From assembly GCA_905215725.1 (NCBI GenBank), contig CAJMRD010000033.1, forward strand, positions 1-22,421: DNA of 22,421 nt. The letters are read 5' to 3'. The notes under the pieces are model-generated. The model ran no database searches. It was not told where the DNA came from and worked only from the letters and a program-made list of their open reading frames with translations. Every line of letters begins with the position of its first letter. Within the stretch, counting starts at the first letter, position 1. Of this stretch, positions 14,538 through 22,421 are shown one piece after another. Source of the stretch: an uncultured bacterium. Lineage in GTDB: Bacteria; Actinomycetota; Coriobacteriia; Coriobacteriales; Coriobacteriaceae. The position numbers and the translations under genes were made by a program.

Positions 14538-15446
14538 ATGGCAAAACAGCTGCCAAAGCGCGACCTTGAGAACGTGGGCCTGGGCGTTACGGGCGCGTGC
14601 GTAGCGCTCGTGACGCTTGTCGTTGCCGCACTCATCTTTATGGTCGCCCAAAAGGGCCTCTCGGCTTTTCTCAAGGACGGCGTTTCGGTCGTCGAGTTTT
14701 TCACCGGTACCAAGTGGGACCTGGCCAACACGGCCGAAAACGGCCTGCCCTATACCGGTGCTCTGCCCCTGATCATCACCTCGTTTGCGGTCATGGTGCT
14801 CTCCACACTCATTGCGCTGCCTATCGCCATCGGCTCTGCCATCTTTGCGGTCGAGATTAGCCCTAAGTTTGGCTCTAAGATCTTTCAGCCGCTCATTGAG
14901 CTTTTGACCGGCATCCCCTCGGTCGTCTTTGGCCTGATCGGTTTTCACGTGGTCGTCGGTCTTATGAAGAGCGTTTTTCACGTGAGCACGGGTCTGGGCA
15001 TCTTGCCCGGCGCCATCGTGCTGGCCGTCATGATCCTGCCGACCATGACCACCCTTTCGGTCGATGGCCTGCGCGCCGTGCCCGACAGCTACCGTCAGGG
15101 CTCGCTCGCGCTGGGCTACACCCGCTGGCAGACCATCTGGCACGTGGTGCTCAAGTCCGCCATGCCATCGCTCATGACCGCGGTCATCCTTGGCATGACC
15201 CGCGCCTTTGGCGAGACGCTCGCCGTGCGCATGGTTATCGGCGGTATTGAGGCCATGCCGACGTCGCTGCTGTCGCCGGCGTCCACCATCACCACCACGC
15301 TCACCACGTCTATGGCGGTCTATGCCGAGGGCTCGGCCCAGGACGATGTTCTGTGGGCGCTCGGCCTGCTGCTGATGGGCATGAGCCTCATCTTCATCCT
15401 GATCATCCACCTTATTGGCCGCAAGGGGGCGAAGGCTCGTGGCTAG
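14538..15446 (+). CDS. pstC: Phosphate ABC transporter permease PstC
   Basis: The 302-residue inner-membrane permease pairs with PstA to form the phosphate channel. It starts at ATG 14538 with GGAAAGG upstream. Hydrophobic helices appear near residues 18-40, 73-97, 115-140, 150-170, 210-230 and 270-295, giving six segments. The ABC-permease EAA-type loop reads VPDSYRQGSLALGYTRWQTIWHVVLKSAMPSL. The stop codon overlaps the GTG start of pstA. Confidence 0.94.
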   Translation: MAKQLPKRDLENVGLGVTGACVALVTLVVAALIFMVAQKGLSAFLKDGVSVVEFFTGTKWDLANTAENGLPYTGALPLIITSFAVMVLSTLIALPIAIGSAIFAVEISPKFGSKIFQPLIELLTGIPSVVFGLIGFHVVVGLMKSVFHVSTGLGILPGAIVLAVMILPTMTTLSVDGLRAVPDSYRQGSLALGYTRWQTIWHVVLKSAMPSLMTAVILGMTRAFGETLAVRMVIGGIEAMPTSLLSPASTITTTLTTSMAVYAEGSAQDDVLWALGLLLMGMSLIFILIIHLIGRKGAKARG

Positions 15447-16361
15447 CACGCGTATCCACATCGACGAGGCGAGGCTCGGGCGTGTCCAAAAGCAGGACCG
15501 CTTCGCCACGGGCGTGTTGACGGCGATCGTCGCCATCGTCATGCTCATCGTCGTCTCCATGGTGGCCTATATCCTGTTCGAGGGCATCTCGACGCTGTTC
15601 CAGCCGGGCTTTCTCACGGAGCCGTCGCGCGCCAACGGAACGCAGGGCGGCGTGCTCTACCAGCTGTTCGACTCGTTCTACCTGCTGCTGATCACTCTAG
15701 TCATCTCGGTGCCCATCAGCCTGGGCGGCGCGGTCTTCCTGGTTGAGTACGCGCCGAACGGACCCATCCGCGACATCGCCTCCACCGCCATCGAGACGCT
15801 GTCCTCGCTGCCTTCCATCGTCGTCGGCATGTTCGGTTTTCTGGTGTTCTCGGTGCAGCTGGGCTGGAAGTACTCCATCATCTCCGGCGCCGTCGCGCTC
15901 ACCATGTTCAACATCCCCATCCTGGTGCGCGTGATCCAGCAGGCGCTCGAGGACGTGCCGCAGGCCCAGCGCGATGCGTGCCTGGCCATGGGCCTTACCC
16001 GCTGGGAGGCCACGCTGCACATCCTGATCCCCGAGGCCATGCCTGCCATCGTGACGGGCATCGTGCTTTCGGCCGGTCGCGTGTTTGGCGAGGCCGCAGC
16101 ACTGCTTTTTACCTCGGGTATGAGCTCGCCGGTTCGCCTGAACTTCTTGAGCTTTAACCTGTCGAGCCCCACCTGCGCTTGGAACGTGTTCCGTCCCGGC
16201 GAGTCGCTCGCCGTGCACATCTACAAGATCTATGGCGAGGGCAGCCCCGAGGCCCAGCAGATCGTCTGGGGCACCGCTGCACTGCTGATGATTTGCGTGC
16301 TGCTGTTTAACGTAATCGCCCGCATTGTGGGCAAGCAACTGGCAAGGAAGATGACGGCCGA

Positions 16362-16365
<4 letters not shown>
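15439..16365 (+). CDS. pstA: Phosphate ABC transporter permease PstA
   Basis: The 308-residue permease is the PstC partner. The start is the GTG at 15439, which overlaps the pstC stop (GTGGCTAG) and has AAGG just before it; a TTG at 15415 is in frame but deeper inside pstC. Six hydrophobic segments are visible, and the EAA loop reads VPQAQRDACLAMGLTRWEATLHILIPEAMPAI. LSSLPSIVVGMFGFLVF is a typical PstA stretch. The gene ends in an ATGA overlap with pstB. Confidence 0.94.
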
Positions 16366-17234
<869 letters not shown>

Positions 17235-17290
17235 TCCGGGACATGCTTGAGGCCCGCGGTGGCCACGGTCGCCACGGGACTGATTGGAGG

Positions 17291-17327
17291 GGCGGGTCAT
17301 CTCTTGCGGGAGATGGCCCGCCTTTTT
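17291..17327 (+). terminator. Rho-independent terminator of the pst operon
   Basis: GGCGGGTCATCTC (17291-17303) pairs with GAGATGGCCCGCC (17310-17322) across a 6-base loop, with one G-T pair, followed by TTTTT. It sits 56 bases after the pstB stop. Confidence 0.88.
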
Positions 17328-17345
17328 GTGTCGCTGCCAGACCGA

Positions 17346-17378
17346 CCACCACAAAGGGGACAGGCACCTTCGTGGTGG
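17346..17378. repeat. CCACCAC palindrome with a GGGGACAGG centre
   Basis: CCACCAC (17346-17352) pairs with GTGGTGG (17372-17378), and AAGG with CCTT inside, leaving GGGGACAGG in the loop. It shares the GGGGACAG core with the repeats at 3335-3489 but has different arms. It lies between the pst terminator and the ABC-F gene. A TATCAT at 17399-17404 might be the ABC-F -10 box. Confidence 0.5.
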
Positions 17379-17439
17379 TTTGGGGTGGGGCTCGCTGCTA
17401 TCATGGACAACGTTGAATTTCTACGAAGGAGCAGGGCAT

Positions 17440-19299
17440 ATGGCGATTCTTTTGGGATGCGATTCCGTCAGCCTAGAGTTTCCCACCAAGCATATTTTCG
17501 ATAGCGTAACGCTCGGCGTGGGCGAGGGCGACCGTATTGGCATCGTCGGTAAAAACGGCGACGGCAAGTCGACGCTGCTGAGCGTGCTCGCCGGCACGCT
17601 GGAGCCCGACGATGGCCGCGTGACGCATCGCCGCGGCACCACGATCGGTCTGCTCGGCCAAAAGGACCAGCTTGTCGACACCGACACCGTGCACCATGCC
17701 GTCGTCGGCGACACGCCCGAGTACGAGTGGGCGTCGAGCCCCCGCACGCGCCAGATCCTCGCCGGCCTCATTAGCGATGTGCCCTGGGAGGGCACGGTGG
17801 GCGAGCTTTCGGGCGGTCAGCGCCGCCGCGTGGACCTCGCGCGTCTGCTGATCGGCGACTACGACGTGCTCATGCTCGACGAGCCTACCAACCACCTGGA
17901 CATGCGCACCATCAACTGGCTTGCACGCCATCTTAAGGCTCGCTGGCAGCGTGGTCAGGGCGCCATGCTCGTGGTTACGCACGATCGCTGGTTCTTGGAC
18001 GAGGTCTGTACCAGCATGTGGGAGGTCCACGACGGCCAGGTCGACCCCTTCGAGGGCGGTTACTCCGCATATATCCTGCAGCGCGTGGAGCGCGACCGCA
18101 TGGCCGCAGTTACCGAGGAGCGCCGTCGAAACATGGCGCGCAAGGAGCTCGCGTGGCTGAGCCGCGGCGCCCAGGCGCGCTCCACCAAGCCCAAGTTTCG
18201 TGTGGATGCCGCCCGCGAACTCATCGCCGATGTGCCGCCCGTGCGCGACGAGCTGGAGCTCAAGCGCCTCGCCGTGAGCCGCCTGGGCAAGCAGGTCATC
18301 GACGTGGTCGACGTGGACGCCGGCTATGCCGATACCGACGGCACGCCCAAGCAGGTGCTCTCCGACGTGATCTGGCTCATTGGCGCGGGCGACCGCTATG
18401 GTCTTTTGGGCGAGAACGGCGCCGGCAAGTCGACGCTGCTCGACGTGATCCAGGGCAAGATCGCGCCCCTGCGCGGCCGCGTGAAGATCGGCCAGACGGT
18501 GCGCTTTGGCGTGCTGTCGCAGCAGCTCGAGGAGCTTGAGCCCTACATGGGCGACACGATCCGCGAGGTGCTCAGCAACTATAAGAAGTACTACGTCATC
18601 GACGGCAAGGAGACCTCGCCCGAGAAGCTCTGCGAGCGCCTGGGCTTTACGACGCAGCAGCTCTGGAGCCGCATCGGCGACCTTTCGGGCGGCCAGCGCC
18701 GTCGTCTGTCGTTGCTGCTGACGATTCTGGACGAGCCCAACGTGCTCATCCTGGACGAGCCGGGCAACGACCTCGATACCGACATGCTGGCGATTGTCGA
18801 GGACCTGCTCGACGGCTGGCCGGGCACGCTGATCCTGGTGACGCACGACCGTTTCCTCATGGAGCGCGTGACCGACCAACAGTGGGCACTGCTTGACGGC
18901 CACCTGACGCATATGCCCGGCGGCGTCGATCAGTACCTGCGCCTGTGCAACGCCACCGCCGAGGGCGAGCCCGTGGGCGCGCCGAGTGCCAAGACCGGCA
19001 CGTTCGACACCGGTGCCGCAGCGGTTGCGGCCGAAAAGCCCAAGTCGAGTGGCCAGCCCAATGGCCTTTCCAACGCCGAACGCCAGAAGCTCCGCCGCGA
19101 GGTGAGTTCGCTCGAGCGCAAGATGGAGACGCAGCGCACCCGCGTTGAGGAGGCCGAGGCAGCAATGGCCCAAGTCGATCCCACCAACTACACGGCGCTG
19201 GGCGAGCAGCAGGCAAAGATCGACGAGGCTCACGCTGCCATGGACGAGCTGGAGATGGCGTGGCTCGAGGCGAGCGAAAAGCTCGAGGGCGAGGAGTAG
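17440..19299 (+). CDS. ABC-F family ATPase, Uup-like
   Basis: The 619-residue protein has two ABC ATPase domains and no membrane segment, so it belongs to the ABC-F translation-factor group rather than to a transporter. ATG 17440 has AAGGAG 8 bases upstream. The first domain has GKNGDGKST (37-45), LSGGQ (123-127) and LDEPTNHLD (146-154). A basic linker (about 205-265, with RGAQARSTKPKFRV) is the region that reaches into the ribosome in this family. The second domain has GENGAGKST (324-332), LSGGQ (415-419) and LDEPGNDLD (438-446). A Gly/Ala/Pro linker and a C-terminal coiled coil (about 545-617) match Uup. Uup-type proteins act on stalled or assembling ribosomes; antibiotic protection is less likely. 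It is followed closely by the Cof phosphatase. Confidence 0.9.
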   Translation: MAILLGCDSVSLEFPTKHIFDSVTLGVGEGDRIGIVGKNGDGKSTLLSVLAGTLEPDDGRVTHRRGTTIGLLGQKDQLVDTDTVHHAVVGDTPEYEWASSPRTRQILAGLISDVPWEGTVGELSGGQRRRVDLARLLIGDYDVLMLDEPTNHLDMRTINWLARHLKARWQRGQGAMLVVTHDRWFLDEVCTSMWEVHDGQVDPFEGGYSAYILQRVERDRMAAVTEERRRNMARKELAWLSRGAQARSTKPKFRVDAARELIADVPPVRDELELKRLAVSRLGKQVIDVVDVDAGYADTDGTPKQVLSDVIWLIGAGDRYGLLGENGAGKSTLLDVIQGKIAPLRGRVKIGQTVRFGVLSQQLEELEPYMGDTIREVLSNYKKYYVIDGKETSPEKLCERLGFTTQQLWSRIGDLSGGQRRRLSLLLTILDEPNVLILDEPGNDLDTDMLAIVEDLLDGWPGTLILVTHDRFLMERVTDQQWALLDGHLTHMPGGVDQYLRLCNATAEGEPVGAPSAKTGTFDTGAAAVAAEKPKSSGQPNGLSNAERQKLRREVSSLERKMETQRTRVEEAEAAMAQVDPTNYTALGEQQAKIDEAHAAMDELEMAWLEASEKLEGEE

Positions 19300-19305
19300 G
19301 CGAGA

Positions 19306-20076
19306 ATGATCAAAGCCGCGTTTTTCGATATCGACGGCACGCTGCTGAGCTTTAAGACCCACCGGATTCCGGCGTCGGCGCAGCAGGTGCTCGACAGCTT
19401 TCACGAGCAGGGGATTGCGTGCGTGATCGCCACGGGCCGTCCGACCTACCAGATGCCGGACTGGCTGTTCGACCTGGGCTGGGATGCGTACATTACGCTT
19501 TCGGGCCAGCACTGCTTTGATGCCGAGGGGGTTTACCGCAGCTGCCCGATCGATTCGGACGACGCCGCGGTGATTGTGGACCAGGTGGCGCAGGGGCGCT
19601 ACGACTCGCTGTGCATGCAGGGCGAGAACTCGTTTGTGAACCGCCTGTCCGAGCGCGTGGTGACGGCTGGCAGCAACGCTGGGATTGTCTACCATGAGGA
19701 GCCGTTTGAGCACGCCTTTGACGCGCCGGTCTATCAGTTCTGCGCCTTTGTGGACCCTGCCGACGAATATATCGTGACCGACGCCGTGTCGCATTCGCTC
19801 ACCACGCGCTGGTGCGACCTGTTCTGTGACATTATTCCCGCTAACGGTGGCAAGGACCTGGGCGTGGCGGCGACGCTGGAGCGCCTGGGCATCGACGCGA
19901 GCGAGGCGATTGCCTTTGGCGACGGCGAGAACGACCTGTCGATGTTTGCCGCCGTGGGCACGAGCGTGGCCATGGGCAACGCGCAGGACACGGTGAAGGC
20001 TGCGGCGACCTATGTGACGACCGCCGTGGACGACGACGGCATCTACAACGCCGCGAAGTACTTTGGACTGCTATAG
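19306..20076 (+). CDS. Cof-type HAD phosphatase (subfamily IIB)
   Basis: The 256-residue product begins 6 bases after the ABC-F stop, with GAGGAG lying in the end of that gene, so they are co-transcribed. Motif I is FFDIDGTLL (nucleophile Asp8, Asp10), motif II is ATGRP (Thr43), motif III is GGKDLG (Lys183), and motif IV is GDGENDLSMF (Asp206, Asp210). The large IIB cap lies between motifs II and III. Cof proteins dephosphorylate sugar phosphates, flavin or pyridoxal phosphates; the substrate is not readable here. A single GGGGAC repeat unit (20086-20105) follows. Confidence 0.9.
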   Translation: MIKAAFFDIDGTLLSFKTHRIPASAQQVLDSFHEQGIACVIATGRPTYQMPDWLFDLGWDAYITLSGQHCFDAEGVYRSCPIDSDDAAVIVDQVAQGRYDSLCMQGENSFVNRLSERVVTAGSNAGIVYHEEPFEHAFDAPVYQFCAFVDPADEYIVTDAVSHSLTTRWCDLFCDIIPANGGKDLGVAATLERLGIDASEAIAFGDGENDLSMFAAVGTSVAMGNAQDTVKAAATYVTTAVDDDGIYNAAKYFGLL

Positions 20077-20085
20077 CTGCGGCTC

Positions 20086-20105
20086 GGCACTTGGGGACAC
20101 TCCTT
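20086..20105 (+). repeat. Single GGGGAC intergenic repeat unit
   Basis: GGCACTTGGGGACACTCCTT lies 9 bases after the Cof phosphatase stop. It combines the left half of the unit at 88-107 with the right half of that at 115-135. Confidence 0.6.
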
Positions 20106-20158
20106 GCGGGGCGTGTTCCCATTTTGTTTTCGTCCCGCTCGTTTTGTGAAACACGGCT

Positions 20159-20206
20159 AACTTTTAGGCAAAGTAGTAAGACATGGGCAACTTTTGCGGT
20201 AAAGTA
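20159..20206 (+). promoter_or_regulatory. Tandem operator-like boxes upstream of the DtxR-family gene
   Basis: Two similar boxes, AACTTTTAGGCAAAGTA (20159-20175) and AACTTTTGCGGTAAAGTA (20189-20206), are spaced 30 bases apart, about three helical turns. Each is itself a short inverted repeat, ACTTT-N5/6-AAAGT. They lie 53-100 bases before the regulator's start codon. Autoregulation by the metal-dependent regulator is the natural guess. The sequence does not match the textbook DtxR box closely. Confidence 0.5.
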
Positions 20207-20258
20207 AGCCGTGGAAAGTATCCAACGGCTAACTAGCAATCATCGCGAAAGGCGGCCC

Positions 20259-20648
20259 ATGGCCCTACGTGAATCCGGAGAAGACTATCTCGAATCGATC
20301 TACGTTCTGTCGCAACGTCAGGGCATCGTGCGCTCGATTGATGTTGCAGAGTACCTTGGCGTAACTAAGGCAAGCGTTTCAAAAGCTATGGCGACGTTGG
20401 AGAACAACGGCTACGTCGAAATGGGCAAGCGAGATGTTCATCTGACGGAGCGTGGTCTGGAGGTTGCTCGTCAAATGTGGGAGCGTCACTGCTTTTTCGT
20501 GGGGCTGCTGGAGGATGCGGGTGTTTCGGCTGAGGTCGCGTCGCAAGAGGGCTGCCACATGGAGCACTGCCTGAGCGAGGAGAGCTTTGAGAGGCTGAGG
20601 GCGATGCTGGGACGGGAAGATGTGGCGGGCCCAACAACGGAAGCCTAA
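20259..20648 (+). CDS. DtxR/MntR-family metal-dependent transcriptional regulator
   Basis: The 129-residue product starts at ATG 20259 (MALRESGEDYLE) with AAAGG 6 bases upstream; a GTG at 20211 is in frame but poorly placed. Residues 1-72 are the winged helix-turn-helix (SIDVAEYLGVTKASVSKAMATLENNGYV). Residues 73-115 are the dimerisation and metal-binding part. Asp9 and Glu12 match MntR-like ligands, His77 is present, and EGCHMEHCLSEE gives Cys99, Glu102 and His103. Cys99 is at the place of the DtxR/IdeR cysteine rather than the MntR glutamate, so the metal (Mn, Fe or another) is uncertain. There is no C-terminal SH3-like domain. It is convergent with a Zn/Cd-type P-type ATPase gene. Confidence 0.88.
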   Translation: MALRESGEDYLESIYVLSQRQGIVRSIDVAEYLGVTKASVSKAMATLENNGYVEMGKRDVHLTERGLEVARQMWERHCFFVGLLEDAGVSAEVASQEGCHMEHCLSEESFERLRAMLGREDVAGPTTEA

Positions 20649-20668
20649 CTGACTCACAGTGGCGCGGA

Positions 20669-20687
20669 GTTCGCGCAAAGCGCGAAC
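20669..20687. repeat. GC hairpin GTTCGCGC-AAA-GCGCGAAC
   Basis: A perfect 8-bp stem with an AAA loop, 20 bases after the regulator stop. A sister hairpin with the same AAA loop is at 20806-20826 (TCCCGCGCC / GGCGCGGGA). The pair brackets the tRNA-like stretch. No T-run follows either one. Confidence 0.5.
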
Positions 20688-20699
20688 CAGCGAAAGGGG

Positions 20700-20790
20700 G
20701 ATAGGGGATTCGAACAACAACGAGTCCGACGCAGTCCAAAGTGGAGCATTCGGTGCGCGACGCCATCACAGCTGAGCTATCTCTTCGTTC
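20700..20790 (-). other. Decayed tRNA-like sequence
   Basis: On the minus strand, GATAGCTCAGCTG (about 20770-20782) looks like a tRNA D-arm entry and GTTCGAATCCCC (20704-20715) looks like a T-loop with its 3' stem, about 60 bases apart. The D-stem, T-stem and acceptor do not pair properly and no anticodon arm is convincing. This is therefore a remnant or a coincidence, not a working tRNA gene. Confidence 0.25.
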
Positions 20791-20805
20791 CCAAAGAGGC
20801 GCGCC

Positions 20806-20826
20806 TCCCGCGCCAAAGGCGCGGGA
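20806..20826. repeat. GC hairpin TCCCGCGCC-AAA-GGCGCGGGA
   Basis: A perfect 9-bp stem with an AAA loop, partner to the hairpin at 20669-20687. The stretch 20827-20923 after it shows nothing I recognise. Confidence 0.5.
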
Positions 20827-20923
20827 CAGCGACCGGGACCAGTGGCCCCACCAACTAAGTCCAACTCAGACAAGGAACCCCGCCAGCAAGTGATGCCCAA
20901 GAACCGCCAGTTGTGTCGCCGCA

Positions 20924-21052
20924 GGCCGGGGCCGGGCTTGGTTTTGAAAACATTCCGCAGACCAGAAGTGCCCCAGTTCGTAGCTCCGAAGGAGCAGAAC
21001 GGGGGCACTTCATTGGTCGAGGACGTTTTCAAAACCAAGCCCGGTCCCGGCC
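20924..21052. repeat. 129-bp nested palindrome between convergent genes
   Basis: The outer arms 20924-20951 and 21025-21052 are inverted copies matching at 27 of 28 bases (ending CTTGGTTTTGAAAAC). Inside, further stems pair in order: GACCA/TGGTC, AAGTGCCCC/GGGGCACTT, GTTC/GAAC and GCTCC/GGAGC around a GAA loop. Nearly the whole element folds into one rod. It starts 16 bases past the ATPase stop on the minus strand, so it may end that transcript or both. It could also be a palindromic mobile repeat. Confidence 0.75.
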
Positions 21053-21068
21053 GGACAGCCCACGAACG

Positions 21069-22421
21069 CTACAGGTTCTTGACACCCATCGCGCGCATGG
21101 CGTTCAGGATGGCGATGATCGCCACGCCTACGTCGCCGAACACGGCAAGCCACATGTTGGCGATGCCCAGTGCCGCAAGCACCAGAATCAGCAGCTTAAC
21201 GCTCAGCGCAAAGATGATGTTCTGCCAGACGATCGACATGGTCTTGCGCGCAACGCGGATTGCGCGGGAAATGTTGGACGGCTTGTCATCCATCAGCACC
21301 ACGTCGGCGGCCTCGATCGCGGCGTCGGACCCCATGGCGCCCATGGCAATACCCACATCGGCGCGCGTAAGCACAGGCGCGTCGTTGATGCCGTCGCCGA
21401 CAAATGCGAGCTTGCCCTTGCCGCTTTCGGCCGCGAGCAGCGCTTCAACACGCTCGACCTTATCACCCGGCAGCAGTTGCGCATGGAACTCGTCGAGGCC
21501 GAGCTGCTTGGCCACCGCAGCAGCCACTTCCTCGCGGTCGCCCGTGAGCATAACGGTGCGCTTGACGCCGGCGGAGTGCAGATCGCGGATCGTCTGCTCG
21601 GCATCGGCCTTAACGGTGTCTGCAATCACGATGTGGCCGGCGTACACGCCGTCAACGAGCACGTGCAGAATCGTTCCGACGATCTCGCAATCGGGTGCTT
21701 CGACTCCGGCCGTGGCGAGCATCTTTGCGTTGCCGACGACGACGTGCTTGCCGTCGATGGTTGCCGTCACGCCATGGCCCGCGTCGTTGGTGGAGTCGCT
21801 TACGCGCTTGGGGTCGAGTTCGCCCTGGAAGGCGGCGCGCACCGACTGCGCGATGGGATGATCGGAGAATGACTCAGCGAGGGCTGCGACCTCAAGCAGC
21901 GATTGCTCGGTATAGCCGGCTTCGGGGTGTACTGCCACGACCGAGAACGTGCCGTTGGTGAGCGTGCCGGTCTTGTCGAAGACGACGGTGTCCACGTCGG
22001 CGAGCGTCTCGAGGTAGTTAGAACCCTTGATGAGAACGCCCAGCTTGGAGGCGCCGCCGATGCCGCCAAAGAAGCTCAGCGGGACGCTGATCACGAGCGC
22101 GCACGGGCAGCTGACGACCAAGAAGGTCAGGCCGCGCAGGATCCAGTCGGACCAGGCGCCGGTGATCAAGCCGCCGCCGAGCGCGAGTACCGCGGCCGCG
22201 CCGGTGACGGCGGGCGTGTAGACGCGGGCGAAGCGCGTGATGAAGTTCTCGGTGCGCGCCTTCTTTTCGCTGGCGTTTTCTACGAGCTCCAGGACGCGCG
22301 CGACGGTGGACTCGCCAAAGGGCTTGGTGGTGCGCACGTGGATGAGCCCCGTCATGTTGATGCAGCCGCTGATGATGTCGTCGCCGGACTTGGCGGGGCG
22401 GGGGACTGACTCGCCCGGGAG
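21069..22421 (-). CDS. Heavy-metal P1B-type ATPase (Zn/Cd/Pb exporter type), 5' end outside the window
   Basis: 450 C-terminal residues are visible; the reading frame is open to the right edge, where it begins LPGESVPRPAKSGD, the actuator loop with PGES in place of the usual TGES. The metal-site CPC is at visible residues 105-107. The phosphorylation motif DKTGTLT has Asp149. The nucleotide-binding motif SDHPIA follows, then TGD and GDGINDAP. The last two helices carry Lys409 (SVKLL) and Asp430 (FGDVG), the pair typical of the Zn2+/Cd2+/Pb2+ group (ZntA/CadA) rather than copper pumps. The protein uses ATP to expel metal across the cytoplasmic membrane. The N-terminal metal-binding part lies outside the window. 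It is convergent with the DtxR-family gene, which may or may not control it. Confidence 0.93.
   Translation of the reverse strand, partial: LPGESVPRPAKSGDDIISGCINMTGLIHVRTTKPFGESTVARVLELVENASEKKARTENFITRFARVYTPAVTGAAAVLALGGGLITGAWSDWILRGLTFLVVSCPCALVISVPLSFFGGIGGASKLGVLIKGSNYLETLADVDTVVFDKTGTLTNGTFSVVAVHPEAGYTEQSLLEVAALAESFSDHPIAQSVRAAFQGELDPKRVSDSTNDAGHGVTATIDGKHVVVGNAKMLATAGVEAPDCEIVGTILHVLVDGVYAGHIVIADTVKADAEQTIRDLHSAGVKRTVMLTGDREEVAAAVAKQLGLDEFHAQLLPGDKVERVEALLAAESGKGKLAFVGDGINDAPVLTRADVGIAMGAMGSDAAIEAADVVLMDDKPSNISRAIRVARKTMSIVWQNIIFALSVKLLILVLAALGIANMWLAVFGDVGVAIIAILNAMRAMGVKNL

Noticed and set aside
13461..15560. 699-codon open frame on the minus strand
   Set aside because: It is antisense to pstS and pstC; high GC removes stop codons and makes long shadow frames. 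The product is low-complexity (Asp, Gly, His rich).
17473..19794. 773-codon open frame on the minus strand
   Set aside because: It is the antisense shadow of the ABC-F and Cof genes, which have clear motifs, ribosome sites and normal lengths; its product shows no recognisable domain.
20842..21872. Plus-strand frames across the nested palindrome and ATPase
   Set aside because: They run through the palindrome and antisense to a P-type ATPase with all its motifs, so they are not coding.

Overview
The window is high-GC bacterial DNA with compact genes. Gene content and style point to a gut actinobacterium of the class Coriobacteriia, probably Collinsella or a close relative. This rests on the pst operon with a Tat-type lipoprotein PstS, a bile-acid-HSDH-like SDR, and the GGGGAC and TTGCGGTG palindromic intergenic repeats. 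No rRNA gene or other taxonomic marker is present, so the assignment is an inference.

Layout. (1) 1-3600: a minus-strand coiled-coil protein with a C-terminal membrane anchor, then a plus-strand short-chain dehydrogenase that resembles bile acid 12-alpha-hydroxysteroid dehydrogenases, then a strong terminator and a nested GGGGAC repeat cluster. (2) 3598-5729: tgt (tRNA guanine transglycosylase) and a LOG-family nucleotide phosphoribohydrolase whose leader carries a terminator-like hairpin. (3) About 5760-10100: an accessory segment of visibly lower GC. It holds a RelB/DinJ-YafQ-type toxin-antitoxin pair, a 994-residue archaeo-eukaryotic primase/SF2 helicase/PLD-like fusion of the kind found in TOTE conflict systems, and a 226-bp MITE-like element with 34-bp terminal inverted repeats. 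(4) 10110-13280: a DegV fatty-acid-binding protein (minus), a HAD phosphatase and an M20/PepV-type dipeptidase. (5) 13575-17234: the phosphate transporter operon pstS-pstC-pstA-pstB with overlapping stops and starts and a classical terminator; phoU is not beside it. (6) 17440-20076: an ABC-F ATPase of Uup type followed seven bases later by a Cof-type HAD phosphatase. (7) 20159-22421: a DtxR/MntR-family regulator behind two tandem operator-like boxes, a 420-bp hairpin-rich spacer, and the 3' part of a convergent Zn/Cd/Pb-type P1B ATPase that runs off the right edge.

The most distinctive non-coding feature is a family of four ~62-69-bp palindromes (ends TTGCGGTG...CACCGCAA) at 188-249, 6467-6534, 10030-10096 and 13302-13370. 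All lie at gene 3' ends, fall into two subtypes, and share one orientation. One copy supplies the stop codon and last residues of the primase-helicase. Other structured DNA includes the MITE-like element, a 129-bp nested hairpin at 20924-21052, and a decayed tRNA-like stretch at about 20700-20790. I see no CRISPR array, rRNA or intact tRNA gene. The best candidate for an under-described system is the single-gene primase-helicase-PLD fusion together with the repeats around it.
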